Assembly: GCF_004331155.1 (NCBI RefSeq)
Contig: NZ_SJNZ01000004.1
Coordinates: 1-64,000 of the forward strand
Direction: 5' to 3'
DNA: 64,000 nucleotides
Source of the DNA: Acinetobacter terrestris
GTDB lineage: Bacteria; Pseudomonadota; Gammaproteobacteria; Pseudomonadales; Moraxellaceae
Shown: in pieces, positions 1 through 8,848 of the stretch
Layout: the number at the start of each line of letters is the position of its first letter
How positions within the stretch are numbered: the first letter of the stretch is position 1
Notes under the pieces: generated by a model
What the model was told of the DNA's origin: nothing
What the model saw: the letters and a program-made list of their open reading frames with translations, nothing else
Database searches by the model: none
Program-made: the position numbers and the translations under genes

Positions 1-33
1 AAAAAAAAACCGCCATTAATGGCGGTTTTTTTA
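1..33. terminator. Rho-independent terminator, bidirectional
   Basis: Stem ACCGCCAT/ATGGCGGT around a short TA loop, with an A-run on the left and a T-run on the right, so it can work on both strands. It lies just past the stop of the leftward acyl-CoA ligase gene and would end that transcript. Confidence 0.8.
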
Positions 34-77
34 CTTCTACAGGATCTAGACTCTCAGTCAAAATAGGCAAAGTACAA

Positions 78-1724
78 CTAGACTGCTTTTTGAATTCCCT
101 GCATTTTGGCAATTTCCTGTTGCTTGAGTAAATTGCGCTGAATTTTGCCGCTGGAGGTTTTAGGTAAACCTTCTACAAATTCAATCTCCTTCGGATATGC
201 ATGTTTAGACAAACGTGAACGCACATATTCCTGAAGCTTACGATTTAACTCATCTGAAGCTGAAAATTTCGGTTTTAAGACCACAAAAGCTTTGACTACT
301 TCAGTGCGCTCTGGATCTGGCTTACCAATCACTGCCGACTCCAAAACTTCTTCACATTCAAGCAACGTGCTTTCAACATCGAAAGGACCCACACGATAGC
401 CTGACGTTGTAATGACATCGTCAGCACGTCCAATGAAATCTACCCCACCAAATTCATTTAACTTAACCGTATCACCGGTTAGATAGTATTTGCCAACGAA
501 AGATTTAAGGTTATTCCCGCCATAACCTTTAAACCAGCTTAAAGGTGACTGAGAAAAGTCGATGGCAAGTGTTCCAATGCCGCCTTTTTCGACTTCTTCA
601 TTGTTGTGATTCAATACCGCAAAACGATGGCCTGGGTTGGCAAAACCGGCTGAACCAACTTTCTTTTCATGTTCCAAAGCATGATGATTGGCAATCACCA
701 TCCCCAGTTCAGTTTGTCCATATTGATCATAAATATTCACATTTAAATCATGGTTAAACCAGTGAATCACTTCTGGGGTTAAAGGCTCACCCGCACTACT
801 TACTGCTCGCAAATGCGCTTTAATGGATGGATCAAATTTTTCTTTAAATCCAAAGAACATACGGAATGCTGTCGGTGAACCGGTTAAATTGCTGACTTTA
901 TATTTCTGGATCACTTGCACGGCGTTATCAACACTAAATGCACGCTCATCCATAATGATGCTATGACCTAAACTTAAAGGTCCGGTAATACCGTAATACA
1001 AACCATATGCCCAACCCGGATCGGCCAGATTCCAGAAAGAATCTTCTTCACGCAAATCTACGGCATGGGTCATATAACCTTTAAATGCCAACACCGCCTT
1101 TAAAGGCACAGGAACTGATTTTGCCAAACCTGTTGTTCCTGAGGTAAACATCATCAGGAAATCATCTTCAAAAGTTTGCATTACCGGTTCAAAAGATTCT
1201 GACTGCTGGCTCAGTTCTGTCCAGAAATCATCATCTTGATGACTCAATGTAGTGGTTTGATGCACGGTTAAAATATGCGGTACAGCTACACCATTCAGTT
1301 TTGGACGCTGTTCTTCATTGGTCACAATAAATTGGGTTTTGGCTGTATTCACACGATGTTCAATCGCTTTCGACTCAAATGCGGTAAATAAAGGCTGATA
1401 AATTGCGCCCATACGCCATGTCGCTAAAATGGTAATCAGCAATTCAGGCGTACGTGGCAATAAACCGGCTACACAGTCACCCGCTTTTAAGCCACGCGAA
1501 GTAAAGTAATTTGCCAATTTTCCAGAAGCGTCTGCCAGTTGTTCAAATGTCCACTGTGCAGATTCGCCATTTTTGCCTTCCCAGATTAATGCTGTTTTAT
1601 TTAAACCGAGATAACGCTCGCAACATTCGACATAGGCATTGACTGCCTGAGATGTACCGACCAGTTGTTCCGCAAGATAATGATCGTAATTAAACTCTTG
1701 ATATGCTTGTTCTAATGTCTTCAT
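78..1724 (-). CDS. Acyl-CoA synthetase, AMP-forming (medium-chain/ACSM-like)
   Basis: A 548-residue adenylate-forming enzyme that would activate a carboxylic acid to its acyl-CoA through an acyl-AMP intermediate. Visible motifs: the phosphate-binding loop MFTSGTTGLAKS at about 192-203, YDQYGQTELGM in the middle, YLTGDTV followed by GRADDVITTSGYRVGP, and the C-terminal PKTSSGKIQR whose lysine (about 527) is the adenylation lysine. The SGYRVGPFDVES signature and length fit the medium-chain acyl-CoA synthetase branch better than acetyl-CoA synthetase (about 650 residues). No signal peptide; cytosolic. It reads leftwards behind an acyl-CoA dehydrogenase and a short-chain dehydrogenase, which suggests activation of a branched or medium-chain acid for degradation. 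The substrate cannot be read from sequence. Confidence 0.88.
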   Translation of the reverse strand: MKTLEQAYQEFNYDHYLAEQLVGTSQAVNAYVECCERYLGLNKTALIWEGKNGESAQWTFEQLADASGKLANYFTSRGLKAGDCVAGLLPRTPELLITILATWRMGAIYQPLFTAFESKAIEHRVNTAKTQFIVTNEEQRPKLNGVAVPHILTVHQTTTLSHQDDDFWTELSQQSESFEPVMQTFEDDFLMMFTSGTTGLAKSVPVPLKAVLAFKGYMTHAVDLREEDSFWNLADPGWAYGLYYGITGPLSLGHSIIMDERAFSVDNAVQVIQKYKVSNLTGSPTAFRMFFGFKEKFDPSIKAHLRAVSSAGEPLTPEVIHWFNHDLNVNIYDQYGQTELGMVIANHHALEHEKKVGSAGFANPGHRFAVLNHNNEEVEKGGIGTLAIDFSQSPLSWFKGYGGNNLKSFVGKYYLTGDTVKLNEFGGVDFIGRADDVITTSGYRVGPFDVESTLLECEEVLESAVIGKPDPERTEVVKAFVVLKPKFSASDELNRKLQEYVRSRLSKHAYPKEIEFVEGLPKTSSGKIQRNLLKQQEIAKMQGIQKAV

Positions 1725-1976
1725 AGCGACAACCTCTCATCCGTTATTTTATGAACAAAGCTCCTGCCTTGTTTAATCCATTTTGCTTATTGTTCTCACC
1801 CTAAAAATGCCAAAACTCATTCAACATTTTTAAGCTTTTTACTTCACTATTTACTTAAATAACTTACTTTAGATAATCATGAATGGGAGCATCCTGCAAT
1901 TTCCGAATCCATCAAAAAATGTGCAGGATTTGAGCAACGACTAAAGTCTAAAATTTAATCACCAATCAATCGTGAT

Positions 1977-3113
1977 TTAGATTTTAGTCACTTCCCGGGC
2001 AATGACTAAACGCTGAATGTCTGATGCACCTTCATAAATCTGGCTGACCCGTACATCGCGGTAAATTCGCTCTACCGGGAAATCAGACACATAGCCATAA
2101 CCGCCATGAATCTGAATGGCATCTGAACAGACGCGTTCTGCCATAGTGGATGCAAACAGTTTTGCCATTGAGGCTTCTTTTAAACACGGTAATCCTGCAT
2201 CTTTTAAAGTTGCCGCGTGGAAAATCAGCTGACGCGCAGCTTCAATCTGGGTGGCCATATCCGCCAGACGGAATGCCACTGCCTGATGTTGAACAATCTC
2301 TACGCCAAAAGCTTTACGTTCGTTGGCATATTCCACCGCAGCATCCAAAGCAGCTCGAGCCATCCCTACAGATTGTGCAGCAATGCCAATTCGACCAGAT
2401 TCCAGGTTGGATAATGCAATTTTGTAGCCTTCACCTTCCTTGCCTAATAAATTTTCGGCAGGAATGCGGCAATTTTCAAATATGATGGTTGCAGTGTCTG
2501 AACAATGTTGTCCCATTTTTTCTTCTAGACGCGAAACAATATAACCTTCTGTTTCTGTTGGTACGATGAAACAGGAAATGCCTTTTTTCCCTGCAGCTTT
2601 ATCCGTCACGGCAAAGACAATCGCCACTTGGGCATGTTTACCGGTGGTAATGAATTGTTTGGTGCCATTCAATACCCAAGAGTCACCATCACGTTCTGCC
2701 TTGCATTCAAGTGCGCCTGCATCTGAACCCGCTTGTGGCTCGGTTAAGCAGAAACATCCTAACCATTCACCTGTGGCTAGTTTGGTTAAATATTTTTGTT
2801 TTTGTTCTTCTGTTCCGTAGCGTTGGGTAATTCCACACGGCAACGAGTTTTGAACACTCACTATAGTAGAAATCGCACCATCACCTGCAGCAATTTCCTC
2901 TAAAGCTGCCACGAGGGATACATAATCCAGACCTGCTCCGCCCCATTGTTCTGACACGGTCATACCTAAAGCGCCAAGCTCACCGAGTTCTTTTAATTCT
3001 TGTGCAGGAAATCTGGCAGTCTTGTCCCGTTCTGCTGCGGTTGGTTTCAGCTTGTTTTGTGAATAGTTGCGCAACATGTCCTGAACCATTTTTTGTTCAT
3101 CATTTAGAATCAT
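1977..3113 (-). CDS. Acyl-CoA dehydrogenase
   Basis: A 378-residue FAD-dependent acyl-CoA dehydrogenase, introducing the alpha-beta double bond in an acyl-CoA and passing electrons to electron-transfer flavoprotein. Family signatures are clear: CFCLTEPQAGSDAGA at about 140-155 (substrate/FAD contact), FITTGKHA, and near the C-terminus QIHGGYGYVSDFPVERIYRD followed by YEGASDIQ. Length and signatures match the short/branched-chain group. Same strand as the ligase at 78-1724 (252 bp gap) and the SDR at 3373-4143 (259 bp gap that holds a structured repeat), so co-transcription is possible but not tight. The specific substrate is an inference from context only. Confidence 0.9.
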   Translation of the reverse strand: MILNDEQKMVQDMLRNYSQNKLKPTAAERDKTARFPAQELKELGELGALGMTVSEQWGGAGLDYVSLVAALEEIAAGDGAISTIVSVQNSLPCGITQRYGTEEQKQKYLTKLATGEWLGCFCLTEPQAGSDAGALECKAERDGDSWVLNGTKQFITTGKHAQVAIVFAVTDKAAGKKGISCFIVPTETEGYIVSRLEEKMGQHCSDTATIIFENCRIPAENLLGKEGEGYKIALSNLESGRIGIAAQSVGMARAALDAAVEYANERKAFGVEIVQHQAVAFRLADMATQIEAARQLIFHAATLKDAGLPCLKEASMAKLFASTMAERVCSDAIQIHGGYGYVSDFPVERIYRDVRVSQIYEGASDIQRLVIAREVTKI

Positions 3114-3188
3114 TGAACTTCCCTTTTCTTTAAATTTATAAATTGCGGTTTGAATACGAGAATATTAATAAGTCATTGCTATCGCGCA

Positions 3189-3281
3189 GGGCGACATGGA
3201 TGTCGCCCGCTGGACTGAGATATACGGATGTATCTTCAGTCCAGCAAAGGATTTTTGTTCCTTTTGATCCTTCAAAAGGAA
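3189..3281 (+). repeat. Three-hairpin intergenic element, copy A
   Basis: Three consecutive hairpins on the + strand. Hairpin 1: 8-bp perfect stem GGGCGACA/TGTCGCCC with loop TGGA (3189-3208). Hairpin 2: 9-bp outer stem CTGGACTGA/TCAGTCCAG, one unpaired T on the 3' side, inner stem GATA/TATC, loop containing CGGA (3210-3244). Hairpin 3: 10-bp stem TTCCTTTTGA/TCAAAAGGAA with a 4-base loop (3258-3281). A second element with the same layout but different stems is at 44067-44160. This copy sits between two leftward genes, so the strand carrying the GGA loops is antisense to the flanking transcript. Confidence 0.7.
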
Positions 3282-3372
3282 GGCAATACCTACGCAACCA
3301 CAATTAAATGAAGATCAAAATTTGAGGTTATGAGCAAGGTAGTGCTTCCATTTTGTTTTCATATTTGCTGTT

Positions 3373-4143
3373 TTATCTAGGTGCCATACGAATTGCACCA
3401 TCCAAACGAATCACTTCACCATTCAAATAAGCATTTTCAAAAATATGCCCCACCAACTGTGCAAACTCTTCCGGTTTGGCTAAACGTGGTGGAAACGGTA
3501 CCATTTGCCCTAACGCATCCTGTACATTTTGTGGCATGCCTTTAAGCATAGGTGTTTCCATAATGCCGGGTGCGATGGTCATCACACGAATAGCTTCACG
3601 TGCAAGTTCACGTGCCAAAGGTAAAGTCATGGCAACCACGGCACCTTTTGATGCTGCATAAGCGGACTGACCAATCTGGCCATCAAAGGCAGCAACAGAA
3701 GCAGTATTCACAATTACACCGCGCTCTTCTTCACCTGCTTGTAATTGATATTTCGCTATCAAATTTGCGGCAAAACGAATCATGTTGAATGTACCGTTGA
3801 CATTAATATTCAACACTTTCTGGAACATGGCAAAATCATGCATGCCATCACGTCCAAGCACTTTGGCAGAAGGTGCAATACCTGCACAATTGACCAAACC
3901 ATTTAACTGGCCATACTCTTGCTCGATATTGTCAAAAAATACTTTTACTGCGTGCTCATCTGTCACGTCCAGTTTTACAAATACTGACTGCTCGCCTAAA
4001 CGCTGCTGCATTTCCTGGCCTAGCTCTTGATTCATATCGACCATGAGCACTTTTGCGCCTTGACCGATCAAATAAGTTGCTGTTGCTGCACCTAATCCTG
4101 ATGCACCACCTGTTACAACAAACACTTTTCCTTGAACTTTCAT
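3373..4143 (-). CDS. Short-chain dehydrogenase, 3-hydroxyacyl-CoA dehydrogenase type
   Basis: A 256-residue classical SDR. The N-terminal cofactor motif TGGASGLGAATA (about 12-23) followed by an acidic residue in VLMVDMN points to NAD(H). The central NNAG position reads NCAGIAP, and the catalytic Ser-Tyr-Lys set is visible in NTASVAAFDG and SAYAASKGA. The overall pattern, including the insert EEERGVIVNTASVAAFDGQIGQ, is that of the HSD17B10-like 3-hydroxyacyl-CoA dehydrogenases, which oxidise 3-hydroxy(-2-methyl)acyl-CoA in fatty acid or isoleucine breakdown. With the neighbouring dehydrogenase and ligase it would form part of a beta-oxidation-like route; hydratase and thiolase steps are not in this cluster within the window. 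Divergent from the AraC regulator at 4299. Confidence 0.88.
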   Translation of the reverse strand: MKVQGKVFVVTGGASGLGAATATYLIGQGAKVLMVDMNQELGQEMQQRLGEQSVFVKLDVTDEHAVKVFFDNIEQEYGQLNGLVNCAGIAPSAKVLGRDGMHDFAMFQKVLNINVNGTFNMIRFAANLIAKYQLQAGEEERGVIVNTASVAAFDGQIGQSAYAASKGAVVAMTLPLARELAREAIRVMTIAPGIMETPMLKGMPQNVQDALGQMVPFPPRLAKPEEFAQLVGHIFENAYLNGEVIRLDGAIRMAPR

Positions 4144-4298
4144 TTTATTTTCCTGTCAATTCTTTGCATGAACACTCGACTTAAGATGCAGAGTAAATGC
4201 AGTTAAGCTAGAGTACAATTTCCAAATAATGCATCCTGAATGATGGATTCGGACAGTCCAATCTATCGCACAAATGAACTGAACATGGACATCAGTAC

Positions 4299-5321
4299 AT
4301 GAATGAACCAGATTTAAACTATAGCAAAGGAACCATCTCGATCAGTCTGGTGCATGAAGCACTGCTGTCTGCGCAGCATCAAGGATTGAACACACAGAAT
4401 ATCCTGCTTAAATCCGGCATTCCTGTTGAGTTAATGCAATCCGGTAAAGCACGTGTTTCCGTTTCACAATACGCTCAGCTTTGGACTGACCTGGCAGATG
4501 CCATGAATGACGAATTCTTTGGTATGGACAGCCATCCAATGCGTCGTGGCAGTTTTAAACTGCTATCAAAATCCGTCATGCATGCAGAAACACTGGAGAA
4601 AGCAGTTCAGCAGATTTTGCAGTTTTTGAATCTGGTTCTGGATGATTTTGTGAGCCAGTTATTTGTGCAGGAAAACTACGCTTATATCGTGATTTACGAG
4701 CAAAAGCAGACCAAAAGAATGTTTAGCTATGCCACCTACTTAATGCTGATTCATGGCTTGATGTGCTGGTTAAGCGGGCAAAGAGTTCTACTCAAGCAGA
4801 TTCAGCTCAAATGCGATGCTCCGCTGGATGATCAGGACTATAAAGTCCGGTTTTGTGAAAACATTCAATACAATAGTAGTGAAAACTATATCCAGTTCGA
4901 TGCCAATTATTTAAAAATCCAGATCAAGCAAGATCAGCAATCTTGGTATCGGTTTATTCAGCAAACGCCACACAATCTATTGGTGCGCTTTAAAAATCCA
5001 AATGCCATTAGCTCTCAAATACGCAAACATTTAATGAATGTTCCCCCTGCTGAATGGCTGGAACTGAATGAAATTGCCCAGCGTTTAAATATGTCGGATG
5101 CCACCATTCAAAGACGCTTAAAAAGTGAAGGTGTCAGCTATCAGCAATTAAAAAATGATATCCGACGTGATACCGCGATTGAATTTCTCACCAAAACAGA
5201 CAAGACCCTGCAAGACATTAGTGATGAATTGAGCTTTCATGATCCCAGTGCATTTCATCGTGCTTTCAAGAAATGGACAGGTGTCAGTCCGGGTGCTTAT
5301 CGTCAGCTTAAAGAGCAGTAA
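4299..5321 (+). CDS. AraC-family transcriptional regulator
   Basis: A 340-residue regulator with the layout of the OruR/ArgR-type AraC proteins: an N-terminal ligand-sensing region of about 220 residues and a C-terminal double helix-turn-helix (about 240-335). In the DNA-binding part, LNEIAQRLNMSDATIQRRL forms the first HTH and LQDISDELSFHDPSAFHRAF the second, ending in the family signature FKKWTGVSPGAYR. It is transcribed away from the acyl-CoA catabolic genes across a 155 bp gap, so it is the likely activator of that cluster, sensing a substrate or intermediate. A second ATG four bases downstream of the first is out of frame; the chosen start gives the family's usual length. Confidence 0.88.
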   Translation: MNEPDLNYSKGTISISLVHEALLSAQHQGLNTQNILLKSGIPVELMQSGKARVSVSQYAQLWTDLADAMNDEFFGMDSHPMRRGSFKLLSKSVMHAETLEKAVQQILQFLNLVLDDFVSQLFVQENYAYIVIYEQKQTKRMFSYATYLMLIHGLMCWLSGQRVLLKQIQLKCDAPLDDQDYKVRFCENIQYNSSENYIQFDANYLKIQIKQDQQSWYRFIQQTPHNLLVRFKNPNAISSQIRKHLMNVPPAEWLELNEIAQRLNMSDATIQRRLKSEGVSYQQLKNDIRRDTAIEFLTKTDKTLQDISDELSFHDPSAFHRAFKKWTGVSPGAYRQLKEQ

Positions 5322-5525
5322 GTGACTTATATTTGAGCAGACTAAAAATATTATTTAATAATGTTTAGGATTTTCATTGGCTTAAAAAATTGATGTTTCA
5401 TTCATCGAAAGATGTTTGCATAAAGTTCCAAAATAGGTTATTTTTCACTCAATTTAAAAGCATAGTTTTATGCTTAACCTGCTGTTCTCCTCCCCGTGGA
5501 ATCACCTTAAATTAAAGGTTCTGAC

Positions 5526-5879
5526 ATGCTTAAGATGATTGATGTACTAGAGCAAAGTTTAGTGCAAAATTTTACTCATTCTCTCAACACTCACACGTCT
5601 CAATTTGACGAGTTATTCAATCAAGGTATTTTAAATGCTTCTGATTCAGCACTTCAAAAGGCTGTCGTCAGCTTTTTCAATCGTGCAGATGCCATTGAGT
5701 CAGCTCAGGCACTGGATATCAGCGCTGACCGTATTCAAGCCTTACAAACAGGCACAGCTTTAAAAGACGATCAATATCTTGCAGATACTGCAAAAATTGT
5801 GGCGCTTTGTTTAGCTCTTGAAACTGATGCACTCACACAACTAGAAATATCAGATTGTTTACAAGATTTCCCGGTATAA
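5526..5879 (+). CDS. Hypothetical protein, small, helical
   Basis: A 117-residue protein with no family that I recognise. It has no signal peptide, no membrane segment and no cysteine-rich motif. The residue pattern (Ala/Leu/Gln/Asp rich, heptad-like runs such as ALQKAVVSFFNRADAIESAQ) suggests an all-helical soluble protein. It stands alone: 204 bp downstream of the AraC regulator, followed by its own terminator at 5894-5924, and convergent with the TetR gene. An upstream AAAGG at about 5514-5518 could serve as the ribosome binding site. No function is proposed. Confidence 0.65.
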   Translation: MLKMIDVLEQSLVQNFTHSLNTHTSQFDELFNQGILNASDSALQKAVVSFFNRADAIESAQALDISADRIQALQTGTALKDDQYLADTAKIVALCLALETDALTQLEISDCLQDFPV

Positions 5880-5893
5880 ATCTGAAACAAATT

Positions 5894-5924
5894 AAAAAAA
5901 GCGACTCCAATGAGTCGCTTTTTC
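5894..5924. terminator. Rho-independent terminator between convergent genes
   Basis: Stem GCGACTC/GAGTCGC with a CAAT loop, A-run before and T-run after. It separates the rightward hypothetical gene from the leftward TetR gene and can serve both. Confidence 0.85.
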
Positions 5925-5975
5925 TTTGGGTAAATTTGATCTATTTTTAATACACATCAACACAATATTTCTTTT

Positions 5976-6602
5976 TTATTCATTCGCTTGAAACATGGCA
6001 TTGACTACCAGCTCTATTTTTTGCTGAATCGGTACTAAATCAATCAGGGTATTTTGAGCGCCCATCAAGGCATCAATCAATAACTTGCCAATCACTGCCC
6101 CAAAGAGCATATCTGCCAGCAAACCCGCTTCTAGTTGCACTTTATGCTGTGCATCTGGAATACGCTGAATCGAGTCAATCAAACTTTGCCGGCTATTTGC
6201 AATACCCATTTGATAAAATGTTTCAGCCATCCCCTCCAAACCATAGTTTTCGGCAATCGCTAAACGGCATAATTTCAAATGCCGTTCAGACAACACATAT
6301 TCAGCAATCATGTTGAGATGCTGTTTCAAGGCATGAATATGATTATCTTCATTTTTAAAATCAACAGTCTGTTCCGACCACAGATATGAAGATGAGATCA
6401 GTGAATTGAGTAATTCTCTTTTATCGGCAAAATGCACATATAAGGTCTTTTTTGACATTCCTGTTGCAGTCGCAATTTCAGCCATCGTCACATTTGCAAA
6501 ACCCTTTTCACCAAAGAGTTTTTCTGCAGCAGCATAAATTTCTTTACACCGATCTTCTACTGGCATCACCAATGGCCGACCAATTTTCGTCATTTGACTC
6601 AC
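5976..6602 (-). CDS. TetR-family transcriptional repressor
   Basis: A 208-residue TetR protein. The N-terminal DNA-binding domain is plain at about 13-60: IYAAAEKLFGEKGFANVTM, then the HTH EIATATGMSKKTLYVHF with the typical FADKREL following. The remaining 145 residues are the helical ligand-binding and dimerisation domain. It is divergent from a Bcr/CflA-type efflux gene across 78 bp that contain a strong quasi-palindrome overlapping a promoter (6616-6646), so it most likely represses that pump and itself and releases DNA when it binds a pump substrate. The ligand is not deducible. Confidence 0.9.
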   Translation of the reverse strand: MSQMTKIGRPLVMPVEDRCKEIYAAAEKLFGEKGFANVTMAEIATATGMSKKTLYVHFADKRELLNSLISSSYLWSEQTVDFKNEDNHIHALKQHLNMIAEYVLSERHLKLCRLAIAENYGLEGMAETFYQMGIANSRQSLIDSIQRIPDAQHKVQLEAGLLADMLFGAVIGKLLIDALMGAQNTLIDLVPIQQKIELVVNAMFQANE

Positions 6603-6615
6603 TCATCAGGTTTTC

Positions 6616-6646
6616 TTGACTTAGGAAACTCATTGGTTTCTAATAT
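6616..6646 (+). promoter_or_regulatory. Promoter with overlapping TetR operator
   Basis: A -35 box TTGACT at 6616-6621 is followed 17 bases later by TCTAAT (6639-6644) or 19 bases later by TAATAT (6641-6646). Between them sits the inverted repeat GAAAC-TCATTG-GTTTC (6625-6640), which with flanking TTAG/CTAA reaches about 9 matched bases per arm. This is a typical site for repression of the rightward MFS gene by the divergent TetR protein. The boxes are read by eye, not scored. Confidence 0.55.
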
Positions 6647-6680
6647 ATGCCTTGCAAAAAAGATCGCATCTTAGGCACTC

Positions 6681-7892
6681 ATGACTTCTTCTACAAATCG
6701 TACCACACCGCTGCTCATTGCGGCACTCAGTACTATTGGTCCGCTCGGGATTGATATGTATTTACCCAGTATTCCTGCTATGGCCGCATCGTTGAATTGT
6801 ACAGAAGGTGCGATTCAGCTCAGTTTAATGACTTTTTTCTTGGGCTTGATGTTTGGTCAGCTATTTTATGGCCCATTGTCAGATAAATTTGGTCGTAAAC
6901 CGATGATTTATCTGGGTCTAAGTATCTTTGTTTTAGGCTCGATCGGTTGTGCATTTGCAGAATCAGTCATGCAATTACACTTTTTACGCTTGATCCAGGG
7001 TCTGGGTGGTTCAATTGGGATGGTGATTGCCTTTGCCATAATTAAAGACCTGTATCAAGGTCCGATGATGGGCAAAATGATGTCAATGGTTTTGGCGATT
7101 CTAGGCCTCTCTCCAGTACTGGCTCCACTGATTGGTAATGGCTTGCAGCATTTAGAATCATGGCGTGCTATTTTCATCTTTTTAGCGGTTTATGCTGCAA
7201 TTGTTTTCATTGCATGTGCCAGCTTATTGCCAGAAACGCGTTCTAAACAACACAGTGCTTCATTCAAACTTTCTAAAACTTTCCATCATTATTTTAAAAT
7301 TTATTTTGATCGAAAATTTATCGTTTATGCACTGACTCTGTGCATTGCACAAGCCGGTTTCTTTGCATATTTAGCAGGTTCTGCAAGCGTTTTCATTACT
7401 GAATACAAACTCACTGCAACACAATTTAGTGTGTTATTTGCCATCAATGCTTTAGGATTGGTTGCCGCAGCCATTTTCAATCCTAAATTGCATCAAAAAT
7501 TTGGCGCGTTAAAAACATATCGTCTAGTCAATACGGCTTACTTCATTGTGATTGGTTTACTGTTTAGCTTGCTTTGCATGGGCTATCACAATTTGTATAT
7601 TGTATGCGCTGGACTGTTTATTGCCGTGACCTTACTTGGCTTTATTATGCCTACAGGCAGCCAGCTTGCGTTAATGCATCAGCATGAACATACAGGAACA
7701 GCTTCTGCGCTCCTTGGTTCGATGCAGTTCGGTACAGGTGCGGTTGTTTCTGCAATCACTGGAGCTTTAGCCGTTTGGGGTGGTTTAGGGCTGATTCTGG
7801 TTATTTTTGTCTGTGCACTGGTTTCAGCACTGATGTGCAATACCTTATTTGAAAAACAAGATGCAGATTTACAGCAGCCTTCATTTAAATAG
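6681..7892 (+). CDS. MFS multidrug efflux transporter, Bcr/CflA type
   Basis: A 403-residue protein with about 12 hydrophobic membrane segments, the size of the Bcr/CflA (DHA1) drug:proton antiporters. The N-terminus carries GPLGIDMYLPSIPAM, typical of that family, and the loop between helices 2 and 3 has the MFS signature GPLSDKFGRKPMIYLG. Helix 5 carries LAILGLSPVLAPLIGNGL, the antiporter motif region. Divergent TetR regulator and an operator-like promoter indicate inducible expression. An IS5-family element has inserted 55 bp after its stop, between the gene and its original terminator at 8820-8848, so its transcript now probably runs into the element. Confidence 0.9.
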   Translation: MTSSTNRTTPLLIAALSTIGPLGIDMYLPSIPAMAASLNCTEGAIQLSLMTFFLGLMFGQLFYGPLSDKFGRKPMIYLGLSIFVLGSIGCAFAESVMQLHFLRLIQGLGGSIGMVIAFAIIKDLYQGPMMGKMMSMVLAILGLSPVLAPLIGNGLQHLESWRAIFIFLAVYAAIVFIACASLLPETRSKQHSASFKLSKTFHHYFKIYFDRKFIVYALTLCIAQAGFFAYLAGSASVFITEYKLTATQFSVLFAINALGLVAAAIFNPKLHQKFGALKTYRLVNTAYFIVIGLLFSLLCMGYHNLYIVCAGLFIAVTLLGFIMPTGSQLALMHQHEHTGTASALLGSMQFGTGAVVSAITGALAVWGGLGLILVIFVCALVSALMCNTLFEKQDADLQQPSFK

Positions 7893-7947
7893 TCTTTTAT
7901 TTAAATTGTCTATGATTTAAATCGTGTTTTGCTTAAAGAAATGACTA

Positions 7948-8803
7948 GGGTCTGTTGACATTTACTGTATAAAAAATAGCGAGATAGTAAAATCAAATCG
8001 CCAAACCTAATTCTACTCTCGCTATGCCTCGTACAATGCTGAAGGATCAACACTGGTCTAAGTTACTTTCCATTTTCCGTCACTTTAATATTTATCTCAA
8101 ATCAAATTTAAGAAATTTCATTGAAGCTATTTTATTTCGTATTAGAACTGGCTGCCCTTGGCGAGATCTACCTTTGCAATTTGGCAAACCAAACTCCATT
8201 TTTAAAAAATATAATCGATGGTCTAAAAACAGTAAATTCATGAATATATTTAAATTATTTAGCAAACATGCTGATAAAGAATGGATTTTTATTGATGGTA
8301 GTCACGTAAGAGCTCATCAACATGCTGCTGGAATTAAGAATCAAGAGATAACTAAAAGTATTGGTGGCAATAGCTCCAAAATTCATTTAGCTATTGATTC
8401 TGATGGCAATCCCATTGAATTTATTATTTCTGATGGAACTTCTCACGATATTAAAATTGCACCAGCTCTTTTATCTAAACTGGATTTAACTGAATCAGAA
8501 ATATTATGTGCTGATAAAGGATATGATTCAGACAATTTCAGGAATCAAATTGAATCAACAAAAACAAAGCCCAATATTCCAAGAAAATCGAACACTAAGT
8601 CTACCAATGAGCACATGGACTGGTATCTTTATAAAATCAGGCATTTAGTTGAAAATGCATTTTGTAGGCTCAAGCAATTTAGAGGAATTGCTACCCGATA
8701 TGACAAGTTAAAGCGTAATTATCAAAGTGCTGTTGCTCTTGCTTGTATTTTTATATGGTTGCCACTTTAGAACAATTTATGCACTACAAATGTCAACACA
8801 CCC
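7948..8803 (+). mobile_element. IS5-family insertion sequence (IS427-like), complete
   Basis: An 856-bp element with imperfect terminal inverted repeats: left end GGGTCTGTTGACATTTACTG, right end (reverse complement) GGGTGTGTTGACATTTGTAG. It is flanked by TA on both sides (7946-7947 and 8804-8805), consistent with the short TA target duplication of the IS427 subgroup. One intact transposase gene fills it. The close agreement of the ends and the open frame suggest a recent or still mobile copy. Confidence 0.88.
8024..8770 (+). CDS. IS5-family transposase, DDE type
   Basis: A 248-residue transposase in a single frame; related IS427-type elements often need a frameshift to join two frames, so this is a simple version. 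Catalytic residues of the DDE core can be placed at D91 (WIFIDGSHVRAHQ), D164 (LCADKGYDSDN) and E210 (HLVENAFCRLKQFRG). The N-terminal part contains the family motif RTGCPWRDLP at 41-50. Base composition is lower in GC than the surrounding core genes. The start ATG at 8024 lies 76 bases inside the left end; a second in-frame ATG follows at residue 5. Confidence 0.92.
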   Translation: MPRTMLKDQHWSKLLSIFRHFNIYLKSNLRNFIEAILFRIRTGCPWRDLPLQFGKPNSIFKKYNRWSKNSKFMNIFKLFSKHADKEWIFIDGSHVRAHQHAAGIKNQEITKSIGGNSSKIHLAIDSDGNPIEFIISDGTSHDIKIAPALLSKLDLTESEILCADKGYDSDNFRNQIESTKTKPNIPRKSNTKSTNEHMDWYLYKIRHLVENAFCRLKQFRGIATRYDKLKRNYQSAVALACIFIWLPL

Positions 8804-8819
8804 TATTTAAATGTGCAAT

Positions 8820-8848
8820 AAAAATGCCGGCAAAAGTCGGCATTTTTT
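8820..8848 (+). terminator. Rho-independent terminator, orphaned by IS insertion
   Basis: Stem AATGCCGGC/GTCGGCATT with an AAAA loop and a T-run. It probably belonged to the MFS gene ending at 7892; the IS5 element now lies between them. Confidence 0.75.
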
